A stretch of 64,000 nucleotides of DNA. Source: Sphingobacterium sp. GVS05A (GTDB lineage Bacteria; Bacteroidota; Bacteroidia; Sphingobacteriales; Sphingobacteriaceae). The DNA lies in assembly GCF_019969845.1 (NCBI RefSeq), contig NZ_JAHXYR010000006.1, forward strand, positions 310,001 to 374,000. The letters run 5' to 3'. This document shows positions 7,696 through 16,626 of this stretch, piece after piece (the first letter of the stretch is position 1; every line of letters begins with the position of its first letter). Below the pieces are notes generated by a model. That model made no database searches, was not told the DNA's origin, and was given only the letters and a program-made list of their open reading frames with translations. The position numbers were made by a program, and so were the translations under genes.

Positions 7696-8025
7696 ATGTT
7701 GACCGAAATTAATGCCTATATGCATCTAAAAAAATATATCAGCTTCAATGAGCTTGCTGATCTGGATATGAGTATTTTCTATTTCAAGAAAAGACCATTC
7801 GTTGTTATGGATTTATTTAATGAAAAGATCTATTTTAACGAGTGTGGATTAGAATGGCTGCGTACGGAAAAGCAGGTGGAATTGCCTGTTCAATGGATTC
7901 GGAGTAGATATCTTCCAACCAAAAATTGGGTCGGGCTGGCCGTAGATAGCAAAAAAGATGATTTAATTAAGCAACTGATTGATGAGTTTTATTTGGCCAC
8001 ATACAATATGTTACTTCGGAATTAG
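7696..8025 (+). CDS. Orphan small protein of unknown function
   Basis: A 109-residue soluble protein with no recognised domain. It is rich in aromatic and charged residues and reads like real coding sequence (few rare codons, ATG start, predicted mixed alpha/beta pattern, IKQLIDEFYLATYNMLL helix at the C-terminus). No signal peptide or membrane helix is visible. Downstream lies the decayed C-terminus of a phosphoesterase gene, so this ORF may itself sit in a rearranged spot and could be a fragment of a longer protein. Function unknown. Confidence 0.5.
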   Translation: MLTEINAYMHLKKYISFNELADLDMSIFYFKKRPFVVMDLFNEKIYFNECGLEWLRTEKQVELPVQWIRSRYLPTKNWVGLAVDSKKDDLIKQLIDEFYLATYNMLLRN

Positions 8026-8072
8026 TAGAGACTTTTCAGAGATAGATGCCGCAACAGTTTAACTTTAAGTAA

Positions 8073-8261
8073 GTACTGGAGGGACGTTATACTTTCGATG
8101 ATACCTTTGCAAATCAAAGACAAGTATTTGATCTTTTTAAAGAACATAATTTAAAGCTTGTGTTACAAGGTTATATGCATCTGTACGAAGAAATTAAGGT
8201 GAAAGGCGTGCAATTTATCACTGCTGGTGCTGTGTCGGATAACTTATATCTCCTCCGGTAA
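8073..8261 (+). pseudogene. C-terminal remnant of a calcineurin-like metallophosphoesterase
   Basis: The frame from 8073 to the TAA at 8259-8261 is open for 62 codons and reads as the end of a calcineurin-like phosphoesterase: YTFDDTFANQRQVFDLF, then LKLVLQGYMHLYEE, then VQFITAGAVSDN. In intact proteins the central motif is GHMH; here the first metal-ligand histidine is Tyr. An in-frame stop lies directly upstream (8070-8072) and there is no start codon, so the catalytic core is gone. The natural stop and terminator hairpin (8247-8280) remain. The rest of the gene was probably lost by deletion. Confidence 0.65.
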
Positions 8262-8280
8262 GCTCCCTCCGGAGGAGATA
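8247..8280. terminator. Bidirectional terminator hairpin
   Basis: A perfect 12-bp stem (8247-8258 with 8269-8280) around a 10-base loop lies between the phosphoesterase remnant and the stop codon of the minus-strand DKNYY gene, and is followed by TTTATTT on the plus strand. It can serve both strands. Confidence 0.8.
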
Positions 8281-8285
8281 TTTAT

Positions 8286-9380
8286 TTACACTTTATTTCC
8301 TGTCAAAGCGCTGAATTTATTACCCCGTTTGTCTTTATAAAAATCCCCGTCTTTTTTAAAGCTTGCTGCATCTACACCTTCTAGCCGTTGTTTTTGATAA
8401 TATACATTTTTAGTGTCTTTTCCGAAATCACGACCGATGGGTATAAATGTCTTTACATCTGCATCCGGAATTATTTCCTGATTATAGTAAATATGGTTTT
8501 TGTCTTTTGAATAAGTGATGTCTGCATATATTCCATCTTTTTCATTCATGGGAAATAACTGAAAGGAGCTGGCATCCACATCTGTGTATTTAAAATCTTT
8601 ACCCCGGAATAGGATGGTTTTATTGTTCACACAAATTATATCCTGATCAAGCTCCCGAATGGTATGTATGGAATCAAATGATTTCGTTATGGCAGCAGAG
8701 CCCTGCTGAAAAGGCGGATAGCATATTGTATTTGCGATTCTCATGTAATACTTGTTTATGGCTTCAACATTTCCAGTGTTAGGCATGACAGACCTAAAGT
8801 CTCCAATATTAGGCGAAACATACACAGAATCTTTATCCTTCAGAAAAAAGTCATTAACGAATGCAAAAGTTTCCCGATCGGCTTGTATCATGTCATTAGA
8901 GTAGAAGTAATGGTCTTTATCCCGAGCCCAATTGATATGATTGCTTATTAGTTCATAGGTTTTTGGATCTGCTCCTTCAATGACATTAAAGCCCAAGACC
9001 TGATCAATATAATATACGTGAAAACGATCTTTAGGAACTTGATTGTCAACATAAAAGGAATTCTTGTCTACCAGTTTTTGTGTCATATTACGAAAGTAAA
9101 CCGAATCTTTGTCTTTGCCTATATCTTCCGCCAAAACCTCAAATGATTTCGCATCAGCCTGCATTTGCAATACGCCCAAGCTAAACCAATTGCCATTCTG
9201 ACAATAGACTACATGTCCTTTGGAATCGATAAAATAGGAACTCGATTTTTGCTTATCAACCAGTTTGCCAACATCCTTACATGCGGTACAAAAACTGAGT
9301 AAAATACAAGCCAAGAAAAAAAAGTATTTTTTCACTTGCCTGTTTGGTAGAATCGATGCCATATTCGTTATAGTGTTCAT
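8286..9380 (-). CDS. DKNYY-repeat family lipoprotein
   Basis: A 364-residue exported protein made of short repeats of the DKNYY type: KDKDSVYFRN, KDRFHVYYID, RDKDHYFYSN, KDKDSVYVSP, KDKNHIYYNQ, KDTKNVYYQK recur roughly every 30-40 residues. The N-terminus has a hydrophobic signal with CTACKD as the likely lipobox near residues 31-36, so it is probably a lipoprotein. The repeats are thought to form a beta-rich scaffold; no activity is known. An alternative start is Met8. The minus-strand upstream region holds TAGATTTG at 9444-9451, matching the Bacteroidota -7 consensus, about 65 bases before the start codon. Confidence 0.78.
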   Translation of the reverse strand: MNTITNMASILPNRQVKKYFFFLACILLSFCTACKDVGKLVDKQKSSSYFIDSKGHVVYCQNGNWFSLGVLQMQADAKSFEVLAEDIGKDKDSVYFRNMTQKLVDKNSFYVDNQVPKDRFHVYYIDQVLGFNVIEGADPKTYELISNHINWARDKDHYFYSNDMIQADRETFAFVNDFFLKDKDSVYVSPNIGDFRSVMPNTGNVEAINKYYMRIANTICYPPFQQGSAAITKSFDSIHTIRELDQDIICVNNKTILFRGKDFKYTDVDASSFQLFPMNEKDGIYADITYSKDKNHIYYNQEIIPDADVKTFIPIGRDFGKDTKNVYYQKQRLEGVDAASFKKDGDFYKDKRGNKFSALTGNKV

Positions 9381-9443
9381 TTATATAAATTTACGCTGTG
9401 GAATTTAAAAAAGGGGAATTTTCTTGTAAAATTATAAAAATAC

Positions 9444-9451
9444 CAAATCTA
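9444..9451 (-). promoter_or_regulatory. Candidate -7 promoter element for the DKNYY gene
   Basis: TAGATTTG on the minus strand fits TAnnTTTG exactly. No good -33 TTTG was found at the usual 19-21 base spacing, so this is a half-supported promoter. Confidence 0.35.
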
Positions 9452-9538
9452 ATATTGGGTCAATAAACCCTTTGGAACATTTGGTTTTGAAGTGGACGTG
9501 TATTTGTGATCTGCTACATATTCACGTATCTTTATGAA

Positions 9539-10531
9539 ATGAAGCCTGTTTTTCCTGCTACTTATTCTACACTCTGTCCAATCGCATTATCTTCGCTGAT
9601 TTCAGCGAAATATAGACTTGAAAATGTTCAATGTAAATTTCTGCTTCGCGGGGTAGGGGATACCTATCTTGTAGAGGCTTCTGAAGCCAAGTTTATATTG
9701 CGGGTTTATCGTTCATCACATCGAAGTTTACCACAGATACGAGAGGAAGTGAAATTGTTGCACGCTTTAGAGCAGGCAAAGGTCTCGGTATCCTATCCGA
9801 TTACTGATACTTTGGGAGAATCAATACAGAAAATTGAAGCAGTAGAGGGGGTGCGTTATGCGGTGTTGTTCAGTTTTGCGCGAGGTCAGGTCGTCCGGTC
9901 ATTGAGTGAAAATCAGCTTCGTGTTTTGGGAAATGAAATGGCACGTTTTCACAATACCTCATCCACCGTTAGTTTGAGCGGAGAAAGATGGACTTTCGAT
10001 CTTGAGACAACAGTTTTTAAGCCTTTGGAAAAACTGAGACCTGTTTTTAAAGAGAACGTTGAAGAATATAGTTGGTTGTGCGAGATGGCTCGTCGTATTG
10101 AACAAAAATTGTCGCAAATTGATCCATCTGAATTTTCAAAAGGCTATTGCCATTTTGATTTTCTACCCAAAAATTTTCATTTCGAAAATGATTCAGTGAC
10201 TTTCTTTGACTTTGATTTCATGGGATTCGGCTGGCTGGTGAATGATATAATGACTTTTTGGCAACACCTCATTTTAGATGTATATACTGGGCGAATGACA
10301 CAAGAGACTGCCAATGATTCGTATCGTATTTTCTTAGATGGCTATCGTCTCAATCGCACTATCCGGGATGAGGAATTAGCCGCAGTACCCTATCTTTCAT
10401 TGGGATTTTGGCTTTTCTATATGGGATTCCATACCACCCACGATCAATTCACTGCATTTAGCCAACCCCCGCATTTAAATTTTTACACAGCTTTTTTAAA
10501 GCATATCGTGGAGAATTATTGGGACAAGTGA
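9539..10531 (+). CDS. APH/ChoK-like kinase (phosphotransferase family)
   Basis: A 330-residue cytoplasmic kinase of the aminoglycoside phosphotransferase/homoserine kinase II fold. The N-lobe has a glycine-containing loop and FILRVYR as the ATP-binding lysine-replacing strand; the catalytic loop is CHFDFLPKNFHF, with His205, Asp207 and Asn212 (numbered from ATG 9539), and the metal-binding motif is FFDFDFMG with Asp224. This architecture matches SrkA/YihE-like and ThrB2-like kinases; length fits either. The substrate is not predictable, and resistance to an antibiotic should not be assumed. An upstream in-frame GTG at 9506 is possible, but ATG 9539 before MKPVFPATYS fits the family start better. 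Confidence 0.8.
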   Translation: MKPVFPATYSTLCPIALSSLISAKYRLENVQCKFLLRGVGDTYLVEASEAKFILRVYRSSHRSLPQIREEVKLLHALEQAKVSVSYPITDTLGESIQKIEAVEGVRYAVLFSFARGQVVRSLSENQLRVLGNEMARFHNTSSTVSLSGERWTFDLETTVFKPLEKLRPVFKENVEEYSWLCEMARRIEQKLSQIDPSEFSKGYCHFDFLPKNFHFENDSVTFFDFDFMGFGWLVNDIMTFWQHLILDVYTGRMTQETANDSYRIFLDGYRLNRTIRDEELAAVPYLSLGFWLFYMGFHTTHDQFTAFSQPPHLNFYTAFLKHIVENYWDK

Positions 10532-10624
10532 TATTCGAAATACTGTTGCGCAGAAACAGCCTGTGTATTCAATAATAAATTGACAGTAATCAGTATTATT
10601 TAAGAAATGAGCTTTTTTTCGCTT

Positions 10625-11563
10625 CTATTTTGCTTTTTCGCTTAGCTTTTTGATCCAATTTATAGCTATTTTAATAGGAGCTGAGGAGTCCGAAGCTGTT
10701 AGAAAGTGTCCCATTTCTGGAAATAGACAATATTCAAACGGTTTCCCTTCGATTTTAAGTAAATTGAGCTGGTCAATTGATAAACCGACAGGAATTTGTA
10801 CATCTTGTCCACCAAAAAGCCAGATTCCCGGTGTATTTGAACGGCGAAGGGATACCTGCGGATCGGTTGTAATAAATTTATATTTATCTGGGGCATTTCG
10901 GATATGGTCTCTTACCTCTTGCTCGGTGTGATTCGCCCAAAAATTTGCCTTTCCTTCGGTAAAAAATTGAAAACGGAGCTGTTCCAATGTCGGAACTACC
11001 GGTCCACTGAAAATCACCGTAAAATCCACGTTTTTTGATTTATTTGATGCCAAAGGAATAATCCACCCAGCCTGGCTCCCCCCCGAGAGACCAATATATG
11101 TTAGTTTTTTTCCAAAATAATTGTTGAGGGTTAAAACTGCAGCACTAGCATCCTCCGCTAGAAGATTGAGGTTTGCTGAGTCAATATTATTCGTACCAAC
11201 CTCGGGCCCCGCATATTCCCCTCCAGATTCACCGACCCCTCTCTTATCATAAGTCAATACAGATATCCCATTTTTAGCCAACAGTGTTGCAAACTTATTC
11301 GATCTATGCTCTTGTCCAGATCCATGAACTATGACAATTCCAATTTTCGAATTTAAAGCGGTGAAAATTGTCCCGGCTAATTCAATCCCTTTACTTTTAA
11401 ATTTTATATCTTTTACTGTGTATGTTGTTGTTTGGGCGATTATGTTAGTTGTCGTAAATAATAGAGAAAGTAAGAGTAAAATTAGGCTTATATGTAAACT
11501 CTCTTTCGCATATTGAGCTGACGATTTACGATAAGAATACGTTATACTTAAGTGTTTTTGCAT
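10625..11563 (-). CDS. Exported alpha/beta hydrolase
   Basis: A 312-residue serine hydrolase with an N-terminal export signal: after a basic stretch, residues 25-44 are hydrophobic and end in IIAQ, a signal peptidase I site. The fold motifs are IVIVHGSGQEHR (oxyanion HGSG, residues 80-83), YDKRGVGESGG, the nucleophile elbow GLSGGSQAGW and a final FPEMGHFLTAS carrying the catalytic histidine. Comparison with GHSQGGW-type relatives places the nucleophile at Ser163, with alanine replacing the last glycine of GxSxG. The acid is probably the Asp in FGGQDVQIP. Substrates are likely small esters or peptides in the periplasm. It is monocistronic. Confidence 0.83.
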   Translation of the reverse strand: MQKHLSITYSYRKSSAQYAKESLHISLILLLLSLLFTTTNIIAQTTTYTVKDIKFKSKGIELAGTIFTALNSKIGIVIVHGSGQEHRSNKFATLLAKNGISVLTYDKRGVGESGGEYAGPEVGTNNIDSANLNLLAEDASAAVLTLNNYFGKKLTYIGLSGGSQAGWIIPLASNKSKNVDFTVIFSGPVVPTLEQLRFQFFTEGKANFWANHTEQEVRDHIRNAPDKYKFITTDPQVSLRRSNTPGIWLFGGQDVQIPVGLSIDQLNLLKIEGKPFEYCLFPEMGHFLTASDSSAPIKIAINWIKKLSEKAK

Positions 11564-12019
11564 TGGGGATCTATTTTTAAAGTTATGTTGCTTAAATGTT
11601 AATGGTACACTATTATTTTCTGCATCTAACTTAATTAATTCCGATTTCTTATCTTGGTATTATTTAGGTGAAGTATTTATTTTAATCGGTAAAAGTACCA
11701 ATATATCGGTGAAAAATTTAATAGATTTTTTCTTTAATTGGTCAACTTTGTTGAAATAGCTTTTCCAAATTTTCAACTCTTCAATAGTTTATTAGCTCAT
11801 CACTCTTTATATGCCTGATTTTTCTGATATTGATGCTAGTAGTTATAAAGTATTATTCCAATTCTTTATGATAGCATTATAGATGCTATGCTGTTGACAT
11901 CATTCATGGTCTACTGATGCAATAAAATTGAATCGTCTTCGAGAGATCAGTTCATATGCGAAGAATTTTTCTATGGTAATTCGTGATTGCTTGTGATGAT
12001 GTCTATATCTTTTTAGTCA
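11564..12019. other. Intergenic, 456 bases, AT-rich
   Basis: Spacer between the hydrolase gene and the end of the five-gene operon. No open frame. A small hairpin (ATAGCAT 11871-11877 with ATGCTAT 11883-11889) may help end the operon transcript. Two similar stretches, ATCGGTAAAA and ATCGGTGAAA near 11680-11720, form a weak direct repeat. Confidence 0.5.
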
Positions 12020-13183
12020 TTAACGAGGTTTATTGTTAGCTTGATTTACAAATCCATTTAAATCGTTTCCTTTTATTGCCGCTGCGACAAGTTCCGGTAA
12101 TCGATCGGGGCTACATGCAAAAGCTGGTATTCCCAGTTTGCTGATATCCTGAGCCAGGTTAACGTCGTAATCTGGTTTACCCTGATCAGAAAGAGCTAAT
12201 AGGGTAATGACTTTAACACCATCTTGATGCATTTCATTTAGCCTGCGAAGCAATCCTTTGCGTACTCCACCTTCATACAGATCCGATATCAAGATAAATA
12301 TAGTTTTTTGCGGGTCGGTAATTAATTCTTGACAATAAGCAACCGATTTGTTGATATCCGTTCCTCCTCCTAATTGTACCCCAAATAGCATGTCAACTGG
12401 ATCATGACGACACATTTCGGTTAAATCCGTCACCTCCGTATCAAAGACTACGACATGGGTATCTAAGGCGGGCATACTGGCAAAAATAGATCCCATGACA
12501 GATGAATAGATAATGGAATCGGCCATAGAACCACTTTGGTCAATATCTAGGACAACAGTCCAACTTTTTTGACGTTGGCTGCTTTCAAAAAAGTAAAATT
12601 TTTCTGGTATAATACGGTTATTCTTAGCGTCGTAATTTTTTAGATTTCGATGTATTGTCCGTTTCCAATCGATCGACGAAAAGTTAGGCAAAGGGCTGTG
12701 CTGTTTTTTGTTTAAAGCACCGCTTATTGCACGACGTGTGTCCTGCTCGATTCTTTTCATGATTTCATCTACAACAGATTGAACAAGTTCACGTGCAGTT
12801 TCTTTTGATTTCTCTGGGATCTGCCCTTTTAATGCCATTAACGTTCCTACCATGGAAATATCGGGTTTTACATTCTTTAATGTTTCCGGTTCCAATAATA
12901 GTTTGGTCATTCCCTTTTTTTCTATGGCATCAGTTTGTATAACACTAACGATATCCGCAGGGAAAAATGAGCGTACATCAGTCAGCCATTTTGCTAAATT
13001 GGGGATTCCACGTCCCGCTCCAGCTGCTTTGCTCGAAGCTTGTTGCTTCTGATCTCCATTATATAAGGCCGCAAGCGTTAGATCCATAAGTGATTGTTCG
13101 GGACTTAATGCAATATTATTTAATGCTCTTGTATCTTCACCAAGAATCAATCTCCATCTTGATTTATCTATATCTTCGGTCAT
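12020..13183 (-). CDS. VWA (MIDAS) domain protein of the MoxR-VWA operon
   Basis: A 387-residue cytoplasmic protein, last of five genes. The N-terminal 200 residues are helical with a lysine-rich linker; residues 205-375 form a von Willebrand A domain with a complete metal-ion-dependent adhesion site: Asp215, Ser217 and Ser219 in DQSGSM, Thr275 in GGGTDINKS and Asp in LISDLYEGG. VWA proteins next to MoxR AAA+ ATPases are thought to deliver substrates or metal to the ATPase, as in metal chelatases. The length and domain order resemble E. coli YehP and the CoxE-like group. It starts 22 bases after the DUF5682 gene stop, so is co-transcribed. Confidence 0.88.
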   Translation of the reverse strand: MTEDIDKSRWRLILGEDTRALNNIALSPEQSLMDLTLAALYNGDQKQQASSKAAGAGRGIPNLAKWLTDVRSFFPADIVSVIQTDAIEKKGMTKLLLEPETLKNVKPDISMVGTLMALKGQIPEKSKETARELVQSVVDEIMKRIEQDTRRAISGALNKKQHSPLPNFSSIDWKRTIHRNLKNYDAKNNRIIPEKFYFFESSQRQKSWTVVLDIDQSGSMADSIIYSSVMGSIFASMPALDTHVVVFDTEVTDLTEMCRHDPVDMLFGVQLGGGTDINKSVAYCQELITDPQKTIFILISDLYEGGVRKGLLRRLNEMHQDGVKVITLLALSDQGKPDYDVNLAQDISKLGIPAFACSPDRLPELVAAAIKGNDLNGFVNQANNKPR

Positions 13184-13205
13184 GATTATAAAGGGTTAAT
13201 TTTGA

Positions 13206-15497
13206 TTAAAAATCAAAGTCAAAATCATTCAATTCATCCAATTTCGTTGTCTCTTCCTCATTGAGCTCTTTTGACAGAAATTCGGCAGTTGATTCGGCTC
13301 CTGTTCCCCAAAGATCGCCAAGTAATTCAGCAACAGAATTTTTTTGGTTAGATTCAAAGTCTCCAAAAGCTCTTCGGAGAAAGACGAGCGCTCGCATAAA
13401 TTCATCCTTATCCAGCATTTGTACATAGTTGTCAAGTTCTCGCCAAAGGCCTATTCGGGACAATAGAGCATATCTATTGCGACCGGCAAGGCCTTCAAAC
13501 CATCCCGCACCAATATCTGCTGGAATGCCTGGGGATAAGCGTCTAGAAACTTCTCTAGCGCATTCATCTTCATTGACAAAATTATGTTCGAGTAAAATGG
13601 AGAAGGCGATGCCAGACAATTTGGCGTTCAGATCATCTCTTTGGGCCAGCACCTTAATTTCATTATGCCATATCTCTGTATTGACCAATTCATAGTGTTC
13701 TCTCGCAACCGTTTCCATTTGGGTGATACCATTGATAATAGCCGTTGCCGCTTTATCGTCACAAGCAGAGTTTTCTACAAGGAGTAATGCTGCACGCAGA
13801 AAGAGTTGTTGCAATAACGGAAATAATGGCTCAAGGTTAAAGTTGCGCAGTGAACCATACTGTAAAATAAAAGATAGTTGACGAGATGCTTCAGTGATAT
13901 CGCTAAAGCTTACCGTTTCAACAAGCTTATGTTGTAATACCGCCAAGGCATTTGAAAAAATATCCGTTAACCCACACAAGCAGGACTTGGCTATCACTGC
14001 AGTTGCAACGGCTAATGAATCGCCATTTTGAAGTTCTTCTTTTAGTTGATACGCTACTGCAATTTCTAGCGTTTCGCCTTTTAAATTAGCTTCTACAATT
14101 TCAATTTCTACTTCTGGAGTCCACTGTAAAACCCATTTTTCGGCCCAGGATGCAGTCTCTTGATTCACATGAAGTTGTTTGGCAAACCCAATTTTCAATG
14201 CACTTAAGCGATGGAGAAAAGTGGAGCGAGTGAGGTCAATAAAAGCTGCTTCTGTAGATTTTACCTTAATATTTTCCCTAAGATCGAGCGTGAGTTCCTG
14301 CGCGATAGCCGATTTGTAGTCGATTAATTTCAATCGCTTTAATTCGCGAGCGACATCCTCTTGGACAGGTGTTTGGCTAATACCTTCCGGTAAGCTACCG
14401 ATCGCTGTACCAATATCGACACGGTTAAGAGCATCGGCAACGATGGCTAGTTCTCCTGCTCCAAAACAAGTGATAGCTGCATCGTGAAGATCTTGTAATA
14501 CGGGGTATTCGCCACCACGCATAGCTGTTAAAGCATTAGCTAGCCGTATTGCCTCGATAACGGTTGCTGAAGATGCATTATGTCCCTGAGTCCGGAGATT
14601 GTTTGCGATGGAAGAAAGATAGATCGCCGATAAATCACCAAGGTTCTGTCCCAGTAGCTGCTGCCACATTAGCTCGAAATAATAAGGTGCTTTATTACCA
14701 GCACCATAGCCCGTTCGACTGCTCAAGCGATGGTATGAATAGGGCATCAGTGTCATGTTGCTCTCTGCGCGAGGGATCATTTTTAACGTTTCATCAGACA
14801 TTGTCGTACGATCTGTTTGAATACCCTCAACATGATAAGCGCCTACTATGACGACTATTTTTTCTGGACTGAAACCTTCGGAAATAGCCTTTTTTATCTC
14901 CCGGCGCATATGAGCTTCACGTACTTCATTGTATGCATGATCATAAGGGAGAGCAAGCGCTTCTTTATCAATGACCAATTGACGTATTTCGGTTGCTTCG
15001 AGACTAATTCCTTGATTGTAGCTATGTAAACTCAAATTATGTTCAAAATTTCGTTCCCAATAACTCTCATAATTATCCTCTCCATACAGCCCTGCAACAT
15101 TGTCGTATATTTTGTTTTGAAAGCGGTGGAATTCCGACTTGATCTCTGGATCAGTTTGATTGTCTCGCTGCTTTAATTTCAGAAGGATGTCAGTAGGTAA
15201 GTCAATAAAACGAATTGTACAGCCCTTTTTTAGCCCCCATGACAGTGCTTCGTATTCTGGTGAATAGGAGGCAAAAGGATACAAGACGGTTTCAATAGGC
15301 AACGCATTGGTATATGCTAAGAGTGCCACGGGAGGTTTTACGTCATTATTCCCTAATTGAAGTAAGAGATCTGTTGCATCCGAAGGACCTTCAATAAGAA
15401 TACAGTCTGGTTTTATTTGTTCCAGATATGCTCTTAGATGAAAGGATCCTCCTGGAGATAGGTGTCTTATTCCAAATATGTTTAAATCTTTATGCAT
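13206..15497 (-). CDS. DUF5682 family protein (TraB/ChaN-like N-terminus)
   Basis: A 763-residue cytoplasmic protein that I assign to DUF5682 by its opening: FGIRHLSPGGSFHL at residues 8-21, CILIEGPSDA shortly after, and VVIVGAYHVEGI near residue 220. The order RH, E-G-P, then G-A-x-H resembles the conserved histidine/glutamate pattern of the TraB/ChaN/TIKI hydrolase superfamily, so a metal-dependent hydrolase activity in the first 260 residues is plausible. The remaining 500 residues are mostly helical and end in a very acidic tail (ELNDFDFDF). Such proteins are fixed partners of MoxR and VWA genes, as in the E. coli yehLMPQ region from memory. Exact role unknown. Confidence 0.82.
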   Translation of the reverse strand: MHKDLNIFGIRHLSPGGSFHLRAYLEQIKPDCILIEGPSDATDLLLQLGNNDVKPPVALLAYTNALPIETVLYPFASYSPEYEALSWGLKKGCTIRFIDLPTDILLKLKQRDNQTDPEIKSEFHRFQNKIYDNVAGLYGEDNYESYWERNFEHNLSLHSYNQGISLEATEIRQLVIDKEALALPYDHAYNEVREAHMRREIKKAISEGFSPEKIVVIVGAYHVEGIQTDRTTMSDETLKMIPRAESNMTLMPYSYHRLSSRTGYGAGNKAPYYFELMWQQLLGQNLGDLSAIYLSSIANNLRTQGHNASSATVIEAIRLANALTAMRGGEYPVLQDLHDAAITCFGAGELAIVADALNRVDIGTAIGSLPEGISQTPVQEDVARELKRLKLIDYKSAIAQELTLDLRENIKVKSTEAAFIDLTRSTFLHRLSALKIGFAKQLHVNQETASWAEKWVLQWTPEVEIEIVEANLKGETLEIAVAYQLKEELQNGDSLAVATAVIAKSCLCGLTDIFSNALAVLQHKLVETVSFSDITEASRQLSFILQYGSLRNFNLEPLFPLLQQLFLRAALLLVENSACDDKAATAIINGITQMETVAREHYELVNTEIWHNEIKVLAQRDDLNAKLSGIAFSILLEHNFVNEDECAREVSRRLSPGIPADIGAGWFEGLAGRNRYALLSRIGLWRELDNYVQMLDKDEFMRALVFLRRAFGDFESNQKNSVAELLGDLWGTGAESTAEFLSKELNEEETTKLDELNDFDFDF

Positions 15498-15519
15498 GAC
15501 TTATTTTGCTCCAATCTCC

Positions 15520-16614
15520 TTATTTATTCATATCTGAACAGGAGTTATATAATCCACGCCATTCAGCACCTCGCTTCTTCATCACATTCTCCAAATACTC
15601 CTTCCACACTATTTTGTCTTTTTCTTCGTCTTTTATGATGGCACCTTGTAAGCCAGCTGCGAGATCTTCGTCGGTAATGGATCCGTTTCCAAAGCTGCCA
15701 GCTAGAGCCATACTGTTGGTAATTAGTGAGATTGCTTCAGCAGTAGAGATGACACCTGTAGGGGCTTTGAGCTTCTGTTTTTCATCCAGTGTCTGACCTT
15801 GTCTCAGTTCCCTGAAAATGGTTACAATTTTTTCAATGACCTGATTTGTCGGAAGGGCAGCTTTTAATTGGTAATTGTTAGAAATTTCTGCGACCCGTTT
15901 TGTGACAATAGAAATTTCTGTTTCAAGATTGGCTGGAGCCGGCAGAACGATCGTATTAAAGCGCCTCTTGAGCGCCGAAGACATGTCGTTTACACCTCTG
16001 TCGCGTGTATTTGCAGTTGCAATGATTGAAAAGCCGCGTTGAGCGGGAATCTCACGGGAGAGCTCCGGGATTGCAATTGTCTTCTCGGAAAGAATGGAGA
16101 TCAAGGCATCCTGTACTTCTGAAGCGCAACGGGAGATTTCTTCAAATCTTGCCATTGAACCAGTTTCCATGGCACGATAGATTGGGCTTTTTATCAGCGC
16201 TTCATTTGAAGGACCATTGGCAATGAGCATGGCGTAATTCCATGAGTAGCGTACATGTTCTTCACTCGTTCCCGCCGTACCTTGAATCACTTTGGCTGAA
16301 TCACTACAGATGGCGGCACTTAGATTTTCAGATAACCAAGATTTTGCCGTCCCGGGCTCACCGATCAATAGGAGGGATCGGTCGGTCAGTAAGGTTGCAA
16401 TAGCAATTTCAACCAGTCTATTGTGACCAATATATTTAGGTGTAATAGTGAGTCCTTTACTCGTTCCCCCAGTGATAAACTTGAATACTGCCTTTGGTGA
16501 GAGTTGCCAACCTATAGGTTTAGTTTCATTGAGATCCTCTGATTTTAACGCCTCTAATTCGTCTTTATATAATATTTCAGCTGGTAACCGTAAAATATCT
16601 GTGGTATTATTCAT
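15520..16614 (-). CDS. MoxR-type AAA+ ATPase
   Basis: A 364-residue AAA+ ATPase. Walker A is GEPGTAKS (residues 85-92); Walker B is at residues 155-160 in the unusual form ARFEEI, with Glu-Glu in place of Asp-Glu; sensor 1 is Asn202 in IATANTRDRG; arginine finger candidates are Arg217/Arg218 in ALKRRF; a sensor 2 lid helix follows. MoxR-type proteins form hexameric rings that remodel or insert metal into client proteins, commonly with a VWA partner. Together with the flanking genes it would form a single machine. The first ATG is used; the gap to the upstream gene is 12 bases, to the downstream gene 22. Confidence 0.9.
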   Translation of the reverse strand: MNNTTDILRLPAEILYKDELEALKSEDLNETKPIGWQLSPKAVFKFITGGTSKGLTITPKYIGHNRLVEIAIATLLTDRSLLLIGEPGTAKSWLSENLSAAICSDSAKVIQGTAGTSEEHVRYSWNYAMLIANGPSNEALIKSPIYRAMETGSMARFEEISRCASEVQDALISILSEKTIAIPELSREIPAQRGFSIIATANTRDRGVNDMSSALKRRFNTIVLPAPANLETEISIVTKRVAEISNNYQLKAALPTNQVIEKIVTIFRELRQGQTLDEKQKLKAPTGVISTAEAISLITNSMALAGSFGNGSITDEDLAAGLQGAIIKDEEKDKIVWKEYLENVMKKRGAEWRGLYNSCSDMNK

Positions 16615-16626
16615 AATGGTTTGGTT

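Noticed and set aside
9539..10531. Calling the APH-fold kinase an aminoglycoside resistance gene
   Set aside because: The catalytic loop is shared by many kinases (choline, homoserine, Ser/Thr); nothing shows an antibiotic substrate.
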